A DNA stretch of 64,000 nt from positions 26,129,493-26,193,492 of the forward strand of contig NC_064539.1 of NCBI RefSeq assembly GCF_023856365.1, read 5' to 3'. The DNA is from Brienomyrus brachyistius (taxonomy: Eukaryota > Chordata > Actinopteri > Osteoglossiformes > Mormyridae). Positions within the stretch are counted from its first letter, which is position 1; each line of letters begins with the position of its first letter. Shown here piece after piece: positions 1-12,959 of the stretch. The notes beneath the pieces were generated by a model, which was given only the letters and a program-made list of their open reading frames with translations, made no database searches and was not told the origin of the DNA. Position numbers and translations under genes: made by a program.

Positions 1-439
1 TAAATCCAGTAGGGTGTTCTTGGCACTAGAGAGGTGGCGAGAGGAGCGGACAGTGTAAGGATTATTTCTCTGTCGGAAGGGAGACACAAACGTGCCGGAT
101 GTTAGCTCCTCGTCTGTATGAGTCCCCACCAAGACAGCCGAGTCGGGCTGAAGCCGGTGATAAGCAGACGGATTGTACTGCACCCTGTATTCCCACACGC
201 CAGGCATTCCTCTTCCTCCTCCTTGCTTCTCCTCTTCCTTCTTTTGTAAATCATGGTCTCTGTGTAAGAAGCGGGCCTTCGAAACCTCCCTCCCGGAGGC
301 GGGTGGGAGCAGGAGGAGACGCCGCACAGTCCAGCACCGACTCGCAGACATTTATCCCCAGTGCTGCAAGACACAAGATTGTTCGTAACAGTGACATTCA
401 GGAATAAAACGCAAACACATTACTCATTTTGTCGGACTG

Positions 440-1265
440 TTTAGTGCACATAGGTCTCAAGACCACGTTGTGCCTGCGGTATAATTCTTTATGGCCCATG
501 AAATGATTCTGATATTCTGTATAAAATGGCCTGAGAATAGGGGTGTAATAGTGCAAAAATTCAAAACCTTAGTTTTTGGGTCACGATTCGACGCAATTTC
601 AGTACAGCAGAGGAAATAAAATTTCTTTTGAAATGATTTATTACTAAATCTGTAAACATAAGTAGAATTAGGAACAACTGTAAACCAAAGACAATGTGTC
701 TGACATTGACATGCCAGAATAACAGAACCTAGACTGCACAAGAACATCATAATGAACTAAATCCTGTGCTCTCTACTACTCAGTATGGTCACAATCTGTA
801 GCAATAAACACCCCTATAGCTGTTATTACATTATCTTTAGTTTGTTTTTGTTATTTTTTGCCGGGTCTGAATTTCCTGGAGGAAGCAGCTTAAATGTCTT
901 GGTGACACTAACTAGCAGTAGCAGTTTATGTCTTGCTTCAGTCATCAGATAAAAGCAGATGAATAATAGTTCATCAGCACACTGGATGCAATTTATTTAG
1001 GCCTAATTCTACATCTTCAGAGGGGTTTTTGTATATCGTTGTTTTATTTAAAAAGAGAATTTTCTAGAAAAAATGTTCACAGCAAACTATATTCGTAAAT
1101 GTTATTTACATATAGTGAAGATTTCAACAAAGTAATTGCAAAATTACTGTTATGCTGTTCTTAAATAAATAAATAAGCCTTGGTTGGTCTGCAGATTCAT
1201 TTGGTGGTTTTTAATACGGTCCTTTTAGTGACTGAGTTTGACAACTCGGATTTAGTGTTTACTCA
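440..1265 (+). repeat. Diverged copy of the repeat/duplicon also seen at about 62230-63480
   Basis: Several blocks match the region at 62.2-63.5 kb in the same order and orientation. Examples are TTAGGAACAA-type sequence at about 667, CCCCTATAGCTGT at about 812, AAAGCAGATGAATAA at about 952, and CCTTGGTTGGTCTGCAG at about 1178 followed by an open frame. Identity is patchy, with indels between blocks. It is either an old segmental duplication or two members of an unidentified dispersed repeat family. Confidence 0.5.
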
Positions 1266-1709
1266 TAAGAATTTTAAAAACACACTTCGCAGTGAACGTC
1301 ATTCTTTAATATAATAAACATGCAAAATACACCAAATAAAGATTACAAATAGGGCTAACCCTGGCTATAACTACATAAATGTGGATGGGTCTGTTAAGAT
1401 GACAAACACCAGCTTACCTGACTGCATGTTACAGTACTCAGGGAAGACACCCACAAAGCTAACATGCAACATACAGCATAAAAAACGTAGACCAGTCCAC
1501 GTCTTTATTTAAGCTGATGGACTAACAATAGTTTTATATGTATAGTTCTTCTTAAAATAAATAAAGAAATAAACTGGTACGCCAGCATCCTGCCTAGTAC
1601 TTTCGGAAACAGGCTTCAGGCACACCGCAACCCCGTATGAATAAGCAGTTAATAAAGATAGATAAACGTTAAATATATGTCTACTTACACGATATTCGTT
1701 TTTCCACAG

Positions 1710-1910
1710 ACAAACCATTTGGCAGAATTTAATTTCGACCAGGTTAGCCAGGGCGGCTACTTTTTTGGCAAGAAAAGGTCAGCAGCCACGATGATACAGA
1801 TACAGAAGTGTGTGGTACGGTACCCTGGAAAGGACAAACAGAGCTGCATAAACGAGCTTTCGACACTGGCTGCCGCCATGCCACCTTACATCTATTCACT
1901 AGTTTTATAG
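1710..1910 (+). other. Possible orphan exon, unidentified
   Basis: A 66-codon open frame follows a good acceptor-like sequence (pyrimidine-rich, CCACAG at 1704-1709) and ends in TAG. The encoded peptide has balanced composition, including a segment reading QGGYFFGKKR, unlike the low-complexity shadow frames nearby. No family was recognised, no donor or partner exon was found, and the frame may be fortuitous. It lies 450 bp downstream of the exon-like end of the 440-1265 repeat, so both could belong to one decayed gene. Confidence 0.2.
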
Positions 1911-3620
1911 TGGTAAGTTATTAACTGAAATCAGTGATGTTACAAGAATGGCATCCTAATGTAGACATTTGGACATGTTGGGTGGGCTCGATAAAAACTT
2001 ATCTAGAGGGCAGGGGGCCGTAAAGAGGGAGAAAGGTTGGACGATTCCAATAGGCTCTGTGACAGGAGTCCTAAAAAATTTGAAACATAATTTTATATCC
2101 TTTTATTGCAAACTCACTTAAGTTTCATTTCCAGAATACGTTAATTATTATTCAAAATATAAATAAATATATGAATTTGTTTTCTTGATTTTCGTCAAAA
2201 ATAAGGAAATCGGACATCCTCTGTAATCTCCTTTGTTTTAGCTGAAATTAATTATTTAGCTTTGCCGTCGCTTCTCGACGCACTGGTTAGCCGAAATTCG
2301 CTAACTAGCTTAAGTTTGAAGAAAAGAGGTGCGTAAATTACAGGAATTCAAATATGATAATCAGAGAACATTAATTATAAAATGTTTACAGAGAAAACAA
2401 AGGACAAACTGCTCACTCAGTGAAAGGTCCCTTTAAACCGTGCCCGCAACCGGTATTCGCGCTCTACCGCTGGGTGGCGCTAACGCAAATACGGTCCAAT
2501 GACACATGAATTTTATACTGTTACGTTTTCAATCACTTTATTCTTTAACTTAAAAAAAAATAAGAGAGACACTGAGAATAAAGCCAAAGAGAGGCTGAAT
2601 TCACATTTTTATTATGCGGACTGAACACTTTTAGCCGGTAGAGCACACGCAAAAGTGGCACCTGTTTGTAAGATTAGCTTGCTAGTTCAAGAAATAATTA
2701 TACAATGAAATGCCATTACTAACTTAGAATTTTCTCATAAAAAAGGTTTACAGTCTGCTGTTTTATTCTAAATTTAACTTGGAGAAAGCTAACATAATAG
2801 ATTCGTGTTATGTACATCATGGGCTTGTATCTCGAAGCAGGATTTCTTGCGTATAGATAGCTGTAAGATTTATGGTACCCCAGTTTAAATGGACTTTATC
2901 TTTGTTCATTTACATTTAGAAATGAATGTCTTACCCTGCGAAAAATAGTCCTATACATGCCCCCCCCCCCAAAAAAAAAAAAAATTCCTTATTTTTGGGT
3001 TGGGTGGGGGGGGGGGGAGGGGGGTTATGATAATTCATAAGCTTTTCACAATATCTGTAATGTTAACTTTCAGGTAAGAGTTACATGTATATTCAGTTTC
3101 ATACTGAATTCATGCACCTTAATAACATTAATGGTGTGGCCAAACGTCAGATTATGAGAATATTTAAAGCAGTTTTATAGCTGAGAAAACTAAATGAAGG
3201 TTAGGCTGTAAAATAGATAATTTAGATGTGCTAACTTTTTGTTATAAAAACAGCAGCAGTTGTTTGTTATTTCTTTGAAATAAATACATTAACCATATTT
3301 ATCAAATTCTTAAATATACTGCATTTGTTATGTTATTGTAAAGAAGCTATGTTGACTGGTAGTGACAAGGGTTTATCATTGAATTTCTGCCTGATTTGCA
3401 AGGTTTCTTTGGGGGACTGGGTGTGTGTCTCTGTGTGTGTATACACTGCATTGTGTAGACATTTCTCCAGTCCCCACAAAGGAAAATTTAGTTTTGTTTG
3501 GTTACTTTTAGTTCATTGTAAGGTTAGGGCGGGGTTATGATTACGGCTGTCATTCTTGGGATTAGGGTTACACTTATAGAAATGAATGGCGAGCCCCCAC
3601 AAAAACAGGCATAGCAAAGC

Positions 3621-3625
3621 TCTGT

Positions 3626-3667
<42 letters not shown>
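3621..3667. repeat. GT microsatellite
   Basis: An uninterrupted (GT)n tract with one TA interruption near its start. A shorter GT tract occurs at about 11384-11403. Confidence 0.9.
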
Positions 3668-3668
<1 letters not shown>

Positions 3669-5443
3669 CACTTGTGGTTGGGAGGGCTTCTGAGTGAGTT
3701 TATGGTGGTCATCAGCTTTTACAAGTGCAGTAGCATTTTATTCTCTCAAACACTACGAGAGTTACATGTATTACGTTAATGTTAAAAAAAAAGACATGTT
3801 TTGAATGTTCGGCTCATTAGTAGAATTGAAAGTTCTATATATTAATAAAAATTAAAAAAATAAAAATTAAAGTGTGTCATTTCACAATACTGGTATTAAA
3901 TTATTCACACAGAGTAGCATTACTGGAATAAACGTGTACTCATTAATAACAATGCTATTTACAACCAAATATACTGCCTTTGAGTTTTGTACCAAGAACA
4001 CAGCAGGACACAACAGATATACATAGCAGCAAGTCTGACCCATATTACTTAGGAAGGGACAGAATCAGTTATCTATATCGCATCCTCTGGCTATTTCTCT
4101 CTTTCAGTCTCTTGTCCTAATTTTAATAACCGAGAACATAAAACCTTCATTTAAAGTGATGTACTTCACATTTATCATTCTAATGTTCATGTACGTTATT
4201 AAGAATTTATGGCCATTTACTGTCATCAGTCATGTTCAGTTTATCAGTCATCCTGAGCTGTTGTCTTCCAGTTCTTTTAAAGTCTCCCTCCATCTTTGCT
4301 GCTTGTATCTCTTCTCATCCCCTTAGCCCTGTCCTCTGCCCCACCGCGGTCACACACAGTCCTCGACCTTCACTTCATGTGCACTGCTTCACATACAAAT
4401 GCATAGCATCCACTCACGATCTTGCTTTCAAGACACACTACTGTACTATTCTTTCACGTGTTGTTGAATCACACAGTTGCAAAAGTTTATATTCTGGAAC
4501 AACATTCAGATGTGATCTTCTCTGGTATCCCTTGGTCTGTTTAATCATTTAAGCAACTCAAGATTTCTGCCTGTTGGGAGTTTTTAACTGACAGTTCTGA
4601 TGAATTTGGGTCCCACAGTATCCCAGATGCTTTCCATGTTTATCCTTTACCCACCAAAGCCCTATAGCAGTGCCTCCATAATCTCATATAATATTCCCTG
4701 GCATCACTTTCATCCTAAGAAAATGATGCAATCCTAATTTACCTTCACTTTTCTCATACTAACAAAGCCCTTCTCATTGTGTAGTGATTACAGAGCATAC
4801 AATATCTGGGTCTGCTTGGTGTAACTTTTTCCTTCTCTGCAATTTTGGTTGCTTCACTGGCATTATTAGCGACATACAGTTTGACCTGCTATATGACTGT
4901 GAGAGATATTCAAGCGAAGAAGTATCTGTATCCAAGTCAGAGACACAAACTAAATCACTGAAGGCGAGTGGAGGAATTAAACAGATGTGATTAATTATCA
5001 GTGAGATTGTACACGGCTTATGGTGAGATGGTCATGATATTTAAGCGTCAAGGTTTATTAAGGTTATCTGTCTGCATGTATCCAAAGCTAGGCCAAGATT
5101 TTCGTGGAGATTTTGGTAAATGCTGTTCAGTCGTATGCCAGTCCAGCGGTCCTAATATGCTGGTTAAAATTATTAACATTGGTGTCTGGCTTTAAAATAT
5201 TCAGAACCGCACAAACACCGACTGAATATGTCCAGTCAGGAAAGAACTTCTGAAGTAAATACAAACTAAAGGCAAGTAATATTAACCCACCCCACACTGA
5301 ACAAGCTGATATTGATTTTGGTTCTCCTGGGAATTTGGTGTGGTTATAATGGTTATTGCTCCTATAGACCCTTACTGGTTCTGTATCCTTTTTGTTCGGA
5401 GGGAGATATGGTGGAAACACTATCATATTGGGTGGCTAAAGAC

Positions 5444-8400
5444 CTAGATCTCTGTGGACTCAATCCTCTCCAGGCGAGAAGCAGCCGGCCAAGTGGGGGT
5501 CAGCTGGTGCAGGGCAGTGGGCTTCGTGTCACTGGTGGCAGGTGGGCTACGGAGGTCAGTGGGTGGCTCAGGTGAGGATGGAGAAATGGGTGGGGGTGAG
5601 GCTCCTCCCATCCCGAGCTCGCCCACTTGACGTTCCAGCACCTGGTTCCTCTGCAGCAGCTCCACATAGCTGAGCTGCAACTGTGCTTGGTACTGTAGCA
5701 CACGCTGTTTCTCATCCAGCCAGCTGTGGCGCTCCTGAGCAAAGCTGAGGGCCTGCTGTTCTCGCTGCTGTCGCTCTAAACGCAGTGCCCCCTGTAGGCG
5801 CTCCAGCTCCCGTTGCAGATCACCGGCCTCCTCCCACTGCCGCTGGGCCTTGGCCTCATCACTCTGCAGACTCAGGAGGGTGTCACCCCCTGAAGAAGGT
5901 GGAGGAGGGGCTGCCTCTGTGGGGCTCTGGGTCAAAGGTAGCCCCCCCCAGGCCCTTCCCACCCCTCTGTTCACTTTGTCAAGGGCTCTTTTCAAACTCT
6001 CAACCTCTGCCTCGAAGGTACCCAGCTTGTCCCTCAGCTGAGATACCTAGGAAGAAACAGAAAGGCAGGAGGCTAAGAGACAGAAAGGCAGGAGGCTAAG
6101 AGACAGAAATATAGGAGGCTAAGAGACAGAAAGGCAGGAGGCTAAGAGACAGAAAGGCAGGAGGCTAAGAGACAGAAAGGCAGGAGGCTAAGAGACAGAA
6201 AGGCAGGACGCTAAGAGACAGAAAGGCAGGAGGCTAAGAGACAGAAATATAGGAGGCTAAGAGACAGAAATATAGGAGGCTAAGAGACAGAAATATAGGA
6301 GGCTAAGAGACAGAAAGGCAGGAGGCTAAGAGACAGAAAGGCAGGAGGCTAAGAGACAGAAAGGCAGGAGGCTAAGAGACAGAAAGGCAGGAGGCTAAGA
6401 GACAGAAATATAGGAGGCTAAGAGACAGAAAGGCAGGAGGCTAAGAGACAGAAAGGCAGGAGGCTAAGAGACAGAAATATAGGAGGCTAAGAGACAGAAA
6501 TATAGGAGGCTAAGAGACAGAAAGGCAGGAGGCTAAGAGACAGAAAGGCAGGAGGCTAAGAGACAGAAAGGAGGGAGGCTAAGAGACAGAAATATAGGAG
6601 GCTAAGAGACAGAAAGGCAGGAGGCTAAGAGACAGAAAGGCAGGAGGCTAAGAGACAGAAAGGCAGGAGGCTAAGAGACAGAAAGGAGGGAGGCTAAGAG
6701 ACAGAAAGGCAGGAGGCTAAGAGACAGAAATATAGGAGGCTAAGAGACAGAAATATAGGAGGCTAAGAGACAGAAATATAGGAGGCTAAGAGACAGAAAT
6801 ATAGGAGGCTAAGAGACAGAAAGGAGGGAAGCTAAGAGACAGACAGGATAAACAAGACAGAGCTAACATAATGTAAAAGCTGCACCTTATCTGCTCTGAC
6901 TGGGGGCACCCACCTCCCTGAGGGTCCTCTGCAGCTCCCCCTCACAGTGCTCCAGCTGCAGGCTCTTACTGCTATACGAGCCCTTCAGGCTCAGTGCCGT
7001 CTCCTCTCTCTCCTTCAGCTGAGCACTTAGCTCCTTCAGCTGGGCTCGTAGGGCCACTGTCTCTCCCGCGCGCTGCGTTACCTCCCCCTGGCTCTCACGC
7101 AGTTGCTGTTTCAGCAGGGAGATCTCCCCAACCTTCTGACATACCTGCAAAGAGGTACAATCAGGCACTGTGTTAGCAAATGGTCAGTGCACATTTTATG
7201 CCAACACTGAAAGCTTCTGAGATGTTTCAGGGGGTGGTGTCCTCTGGCACCAGCTGATTACATCACAGTGTGATCCCCCCATGCTCACCTCCCACTTGGT
7301 CTCTTCCAGCCGAGGAAGGATGTCTGCTTGCTGTTTTCTGTAATCCAGGCACTTCCTCTCCAGCTCCTCCCGGTGGGTAAGCAATGCAGTGATCTCATCC
7401 TGAAGCCGCCGCTTGTCCTGCTGCAAACGGGCGACCTGTGCTTGCAAGGCATGCTGGGAGCGCAGAGCTTTGCGCGATACCTGCTGCAGCCGCCCCGCAT
7501 AATTCTGCCTCAGGTCGTCCATCTCACGCTCCCAAACGCGCTGCTTCTCCTCAAACACCTGCGCAATCGCCACCTCACTCTGGTCCAAGTTTCGCCGCAT
7601 ATGGAGCACCTGGGTAAGGTGAATACAGTTAATAACCTTTAACCCTGACCCTCACCCAGCATCTCATGGGCTGGTCCTTAAATACAAAGGCTGTCCGCTC
7701 ATTCTGCTTCAGTTTCACTTTTGTTACCATTACTGAAAACGATCACATGGACTGTTTTTGGAATTAATAGTTTGGATTTTAATGGTTTTTACAGAATTTC
7801 AGTACTCATTGTTTATTGACGTGTCCCCCTCACATTTCATAATTATTCTTTTGGACCCCCCCACGTTTAACATAAAATATTAGTTTTATGCCAGTGTGTC
7901 CCCCCCACATTCAAAATGCTTCTGACGCCCCGATTGTGGCCTAATTGTAGCTCAAGAAGTAGAATATTGTAGTAACAATGCACCGGGTGGGGGTTCAAAT
8001 ATCTAGGAGCAAACATTAAAAAAAAAAAAAAAAACTGTAACTCTTAACTCTAACCTTTGAATAAAAGCATGAGTTTAATATAATTGTGTTTATTGCTAGC
8101 TAGTTTATTGGTTCAGTATTGTAACTATAAATCAAGAAAAGGACACAAGAGTTTAGTCCTTTATACTCATAGTGTCCATATAAATTAAATAGTGTGATTG
8201 TGCACATAGAGAACAACACAAGCCTCGCTGCTGTAATTGGAGTAGCTATCCTTCCCAAAACTCTCCATCACATCCATTTAGATGTCCAAGTGTCACCTCC
8301 TGCTCTCTTTCCCACAGGCGGTCCTCCAGGTCTTGGATGATGTCGTCACAGGGCGGGGATGTCTGCAGGGGGAGTGGCCTGTCACCAGGGCGACTGAGGC

Positions 8401-9783
8401 GCTGGCAGCAGGAGGAGGAGGAGCGCCCACTGTCAGAGGTACTGAGGCCATTCTGGGCGGCTGTGCCTAGCTTGTTGATGTGGCTGGTGGAGGCACTGAG
8501 AGGCCCTAGTGTGTGGGGAGGACCGCAGCTGGAAGCCGAGCCGGCATAGGTAGGCAGGCTGGTCAATGAGTTCCTGCCCGAGTCCGACAGCCCACTTTGA
8601 CCAGTGCTGTTCTCAGTCCCACCACTAGGGCTCTCCTGCTCCCTCTGCCTCCCTGGTACACAGGGGGCCCCACCTGAAACCTCACCACGCCCCCCTCCTG
8701 CACCTCCTGCAGGTGGGGCAGATAACAGATTCTGCATGGAGTGGAAGCTTCTGGGTACCACGGGTTTAAAGGCAGAGGGCCGGACTAGACCATCAGTACT
8801 CTGAAGGAGAGATACAGAAAAGCGGACAAGTGATGTGATGATGAGAGAAGGCAGTAGTCTCTGGTCTGAGCCTCATTTCACATGCGTCTGGCCTGCATGC
8901 ACTTTCACTAAAGCGATGTAACCGAATCACCCGATGCATTGGTGTGAGTGTGTGGTAACGTGTCCCGGGTGTCGCCTGCCCTGAGCCCTGCCTGATCGGG
9001 GATAAATTCCAGGCTGGTGTTCGACAAAGTGGAAGGATGGAACAAGTCTTAGTCAGGATAATTTCTCAAACAGTATCATGTTACAGTCCGAGGAGGTTTT
9101 AGTGTTTTTTTTCTTCCCTATCACTATGAATGGTATTCAGTGGCCTTTGCATGAAAAACGCTTCTGTGTCTTCTTCCATACGCGCACGGATGCACACATA
9201 GACACAAGTACACACGTGTATACATACACGAATATATAAATAGCCATTTTAGTACCTGTTCTTGTTTGTTAGACACGCGCTGCACTCTCGGGGCGTTGTT
9301 GTTGTTTTCCGGCTTGCTCCTGCTCTCTCGGCAATGCGCCCCCGGCTGGCTAATGTTCTTCTTCTTCTTCAACACCACACTATTTCCACAGATGTCCAGG
9401 CCTCCTCTGCGCCCCGCCCCATTCATGAACATGCTGTTGGTCACCAGCTGACTGCCACTGGAGACGGTACAGTCACTGCTGGATACAGCGTGGTCATCTT
9501 TGGAGGCCGAACGGTCACTGTTTGGTGTGTGACTCTCGCAGGTGTTTGTAGATGCACGTTCAGTGCAGTGAGGAACAGCTAGGGCTTGGGGTCTCTCTGC
9601 ACTGCAGCCACGCACTCCCGGGGTCTGCTGGGTGTGACACGGGCCCTGTGGGGGGCTGCTCTGGGTTCGCGTCCCCACACTCCTTAGGGCAAATTCTTGC
9701 TGGCCAGACACCCCACTACCCACGCTCCCCATGGCAGCAAAGCCCGCCTCCTCAGGCCGATGCCCGCAATCCACACACTCCAT
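5444..9783 (-). CDS. lzts3: Leucine zipper putative tumor suppressor 3-like protein (ProSAPiP1), five coding exons
   Basis: Exons read on the minus strand are 9783-9256, 8800-8297, 7609-7289, 7144-6914 and 6046-5444. All junctions are phase 0 with GT/AG borders, giving about 728 aa; mammalian LZTS3 is about 670 aa. Near the N-terminus it carries MGSVGSGV and SVGTRT, then AFKPVVPRSFHSMQNL, GLSDSGRNSLTSLPTY and STSHINKLGT. The Fez1-type coiled coil follows, with EERLWE-like DRLWEREQE, LEETKWEVCQKVGEISLLKQ and QLQLSYVELLQRNQ. The protein ends in SRLERIESTEI, a PDZ-binding-like tail. LZTS3 binds SPAR and Shank scaffolds at postsynapses. LZTS1 and LZTS2 were rejected because the MGSVGSGV start, FHSMQNL block and RLERIESTEI end are LZTS3 features. 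The start is the first ATG of the first identified exon, whose acceptor is at about 9823. An upstream exon could add residues. The last intron is almost entirely a minisatellite. Confidence 0.9.
6053..6846. repeat. 23-bp minisatellite, about 34 units, in the last intron of lzts3
   Basis: The unit is AGGAGGCTAAGAGACAGAAA plus a three-base variable part. Three variants alternate: one with GGC, one with TAT, and a rarer one with GGA. The array begins 7 bp beyond the acceptor side of the last lzts3 exon (6046) and fills nearly the whole 867-bp intron. Units are highly similar, so amplification is recent. Confidence 0.95.
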
Positions 9784-10083
9784 GGCAGGGAGGGGGTCTG
9801 GGCCAGACAATGGGCACACACACTGCAGACAGGGAATGAAACGCGATGTCACCACAAGAGACAGGAAAAGACTTACACAGAGCTAGAGACCTATAGAGCA
9901 TTAACAGTGCATGAAGCAAAATGCATTCAAACAGTAGGAGAGCATCTAAGATATACAATACTGTGTCATGTGAGTGAGTACATACACAGCATGTGAGTCT
10001 GAATCAGAGCTAAATCACCTTTCATTGCCTGTTGTTTAGTGGCACCTATTATTGACACCATGTACAACAATACAGACAATACA

Positions 10084-10170
10084 TGGGGGCACCGTGTGGC
10101 TCAGTGGGCTAAGCCTGTATCCCTGTAATCAGAAGGTCGCAGGTTCGAACCCAACCTCAGCACATCACAA
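10084..10170 (+). repeat. tRNA-derived SINE (head region)
   Basis: The head contains an A-box-like TGGCTCAGTGG at about 10097 and a perfect B-box GGTTCGAACCC at about 10142-10152, spaced as in a tRNA gene. It is followed by unrelated sequence and an ATT-rich tail rather than a folded tRNA 3' half. Related but more mutated heads occur at 44765 and 46919. Confidence 0.75.
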
Positions 10171-12429
10171 TTATTATTATATGTGTAGAGGAAGGTATTT
10201 GTATTCAAATGGATCGTTCAGATACAGTGACTGCATATCAGGTGTACTCTGCAAGTGTATCACTCTCAGTGTATGCTGCTTGTGAAAACTCTGAGAGCTT
10301 TGAGTCTATAACCTTAAGATATATATACAAAGATACAAATACACCTCTACAACCTACATTTCATTTTAAGTAAAAGATTAATCTGGTCAATAGAAAGCCA
10401 ACACTTTCTCTCCTAATTATTTCTTGAATGCAACAAATTTTCCTACGTTAAAATAAGAGACAAACAATTTGAATAAAACATTGCAATCAGTCTCATACTG
10501 ATTGACGATAATCAAGCAGAATTGTAAAGTGGCATTACGCTGTAATAAAAGTACACGCAATTATTGCTGTAACACAGTTCATTCAGTAGGGGGCAGCCAC
10601 CTCTATGTGGCCAGACTGGCACGTGCTGACACCCCCCCTCACTGCCACAGTCAGTCACTCATAAGCATTACATCATCGCCCCCATGCTCTTCATTATGCA
10701 CTTATTCACATGCTTGCAGCTACGTTCACTTCCTGTTTTCAAATGCTTGGTAATGCAGGTACATGCCTTCCTTTTCCATTTACACTGACACACATAGGGG
10801 CATACCTAGAAAACATGGGGGCCCTGACAAAAATACTCTGGGCCCCCACCCAATTTTACATATTATTTTACTTACAGGTACGCAAGGGCCCCTACCAAGT
10901 GTTGGTCCCCCTGAATCTACCAGGATATCCATACTGTATCTTCCTACACCGCTGGGTACACACCAGCCAATCAGCACCCCATTCCTCTCTGAAGTAGATG
11001 TATTGTAAAACTCAAGCACGTCACTTTTCATACCACACTTCATTTATTTATTTTTTTATCTCAGACCATAAGTACATATACAAAGAAAATACATTTAACT
11101 ACACTTCTATGTGATGATGGGTGTTCAACCGTTAAAATGCATCACTGTCTTGTTCTTCTGATGTTAGTGCAGGCTTAGTCAGTGGATTCACATAATGAGT
11201 TGGCTGCATCATAACTGGAATGAGTTTGTGTAAAATGCTTTTTAAATGGCAGTTGGAGGTTGTTGGGTAATGAGAGAAACCCCCTAACTGTATTTACTAC
11301 CCCCGAATAGTACATCTTTCATTTTCAAACTTATTCCATTCACACTTTCCCAGTTTTCACTGCATATCAGGAGAAAGTGCATCACTGTGTGTGTGTGTGT
11401 GTGTATGTATGGTGCTTGTGAAAACTACAAAAGTGATGAGTCTATTACCTTTAAATAAGGATACAATTATACAAATATCTTTGTTCATGTACATATTTTC
11501 ATCTGAATCTTGTACACAGCAATTTACTATTTCTTTACTCTGCCTACTATCAATGCTCTAATGATTCTGTTCACTGGGATTCTTACGCATTCCGTCATTA
11601 TATCTCGTTACACAGCATCTCTTGATCATTTTCAGAATACGTATTTCCATAAAAATACCCATCCACTCGTCACTGTACTCCTCGAACCGCAGCAATTGAC
11701 TTTTCCATTCATAAAGGACGATATATCGATGTGCCCAACCCACAGAAATATACACGCTTGTCCATCCTACAGCTTATTTTCCAATTATCTATGCACGTCA
11801 TTAACGGTGGGACTACAGCTGCTACAACAACCAGATGGGCTAACGGACAGGTAGAGAGGCAACTGATCCTGCGATGCTTCAGCCCGAAAGATGCGCGCAT
11901 CTTTTCGTTTCGATCATATTATTCAGAAGCACATGAATTATTTCTATCCATGTCATGGCATTACATAATGGGTGCCAGCACGCGACAACGTTCCCCAGCT
12001 TGCACTCCCCAGATTTGATTTCCAAGAGAAAGCGAACCTCGGTCACAAACCGCAGATACTCTGCATCTTGCTCCAGTCTCCATTCCCACATCGTCTTTAC
12101 CTCCAGTGATAAACGTTGTCAAATTCGGCATCGATCCCATTGAGTTCGCCTTAGACGCATCACTATAATCACCTTAATGTCTATGCCATTCTACGTCTCA
12201 TTTAAAACATGACGCATTGTTTATTTATCATTAATGCAAAGGAAACGCAGGTGAAGAGAAGCTTTTGCTGCGGGTAATTCTGCATGGGAAACCTCGGTTC
12301 GGTTATGTCGCACAGCACTGTTATACTTACTATCAGCAGGTGCACAGTCAGTCCGCGTGCGATTATGAAAATCAGCTTGTTTTTTTTTTGCCCTCAGCCC
12401 CCCACCGAATCGCTTCAGACGCTTTACTG

Positions 12430-12640
12430 CGATATTGCTTGTAGCTGAAATCGGATGATAGAAACTGTATCAGCTGTCTCACACACCCACCTCCGCTCCG
12501 CCCACTCCGCCACGCGCGAGCACGCTCCGTCACTACTCAGGCCTACTGCGCATGCTCCTGTACACAACCCAGCAGCCCTGGACTCCAAATTAAGTTGGGC
12601 AGTTGGGGTATATGACGTTATAAGTAGCCGTCGCCATGAC
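12430..12640 (-). promoter_or_regulatory. GC/CpG-rich segment, candidate 5' region of lzts3
   Basis: This is the only GC-rich island upstream of lzts3. It contains GC-box-like CCGCCC and a CRE-like TGACGTTA at about 12613, in otherwise AT-rich DNA. It lies about 2.7 kb upstream of the first recognised coding exon of the minus-strand gene, a sensible distance for a non-coding first exon. No TATA box or defined exon could be fixed, so this is inference from position and composition. Confidence 0.3.
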
Positions 12641-12959
12641 ATCTCTCACACAGAGACTGCATTATTATAAGGTCATGTTTGTGTTGCAGTTGTAGTCAAT
12701 ATTGTTCTCATAATACAATCAGTAGTTTATTTTTACAATCCAGCTCCACATTTTATTCATTTTTTTTTCTTTCAGAAGTATTCTCCATGTATCACCAAAA
12801 TAAACACTTCCTTTCACAGTACAGGGCACACAGCACCAAACAGGATACCTAGCAGTGACTGTCCAGAACTACTGGTGGATATATGTATGTGCAAAAGCAA
12901 TTTCTCAAACAGAAATCAGTACAAAAGCCGATTACAAAAATTGCCCCTTAGCTCCGCAA

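Larger units (their letters stand above)
1..5443. other. Non-genic stretch downstream of lzts3
   Basis: No gene could be assembled here. The stretch holds AT-rich DNA, a decayed repeat (about 440-1265), one weak exon-like segment (1710-1910), C/A/G homopolymer runs near 2961-3022 and a GT microsatellite near 3621-3667. The part just left of 5444 should be the 3' UTR of the minus-strand lzts3 gene. A plus-strand TTTATT at about 5054-5059, which is AATAAA on the minus strand, is a candidate polyadenylation signal but not a proven one. Confidence 0.6.

Noticed and set aside
6053..6846. Regularly spaced repeats resembling a CRISPR array
   Set aside because: Units are contiguous 23-mers with no unique spacers, in a vertebrate intron: a minisatellite.
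5444..9783. Assignment as lzts1 or lzts2
   Set aside because: The MGSVGSGV/SVGTRT start, FHSMQNL block and SRLERIESTEI end are LZTS3 features.
10084..10170. Possible tRNA gene with good A and B boxes
   Set aside because: The downstream part does not fold back into a tRNA acceptor stem, and similar heads recur at 44765 and 46919, so it is a SINE.
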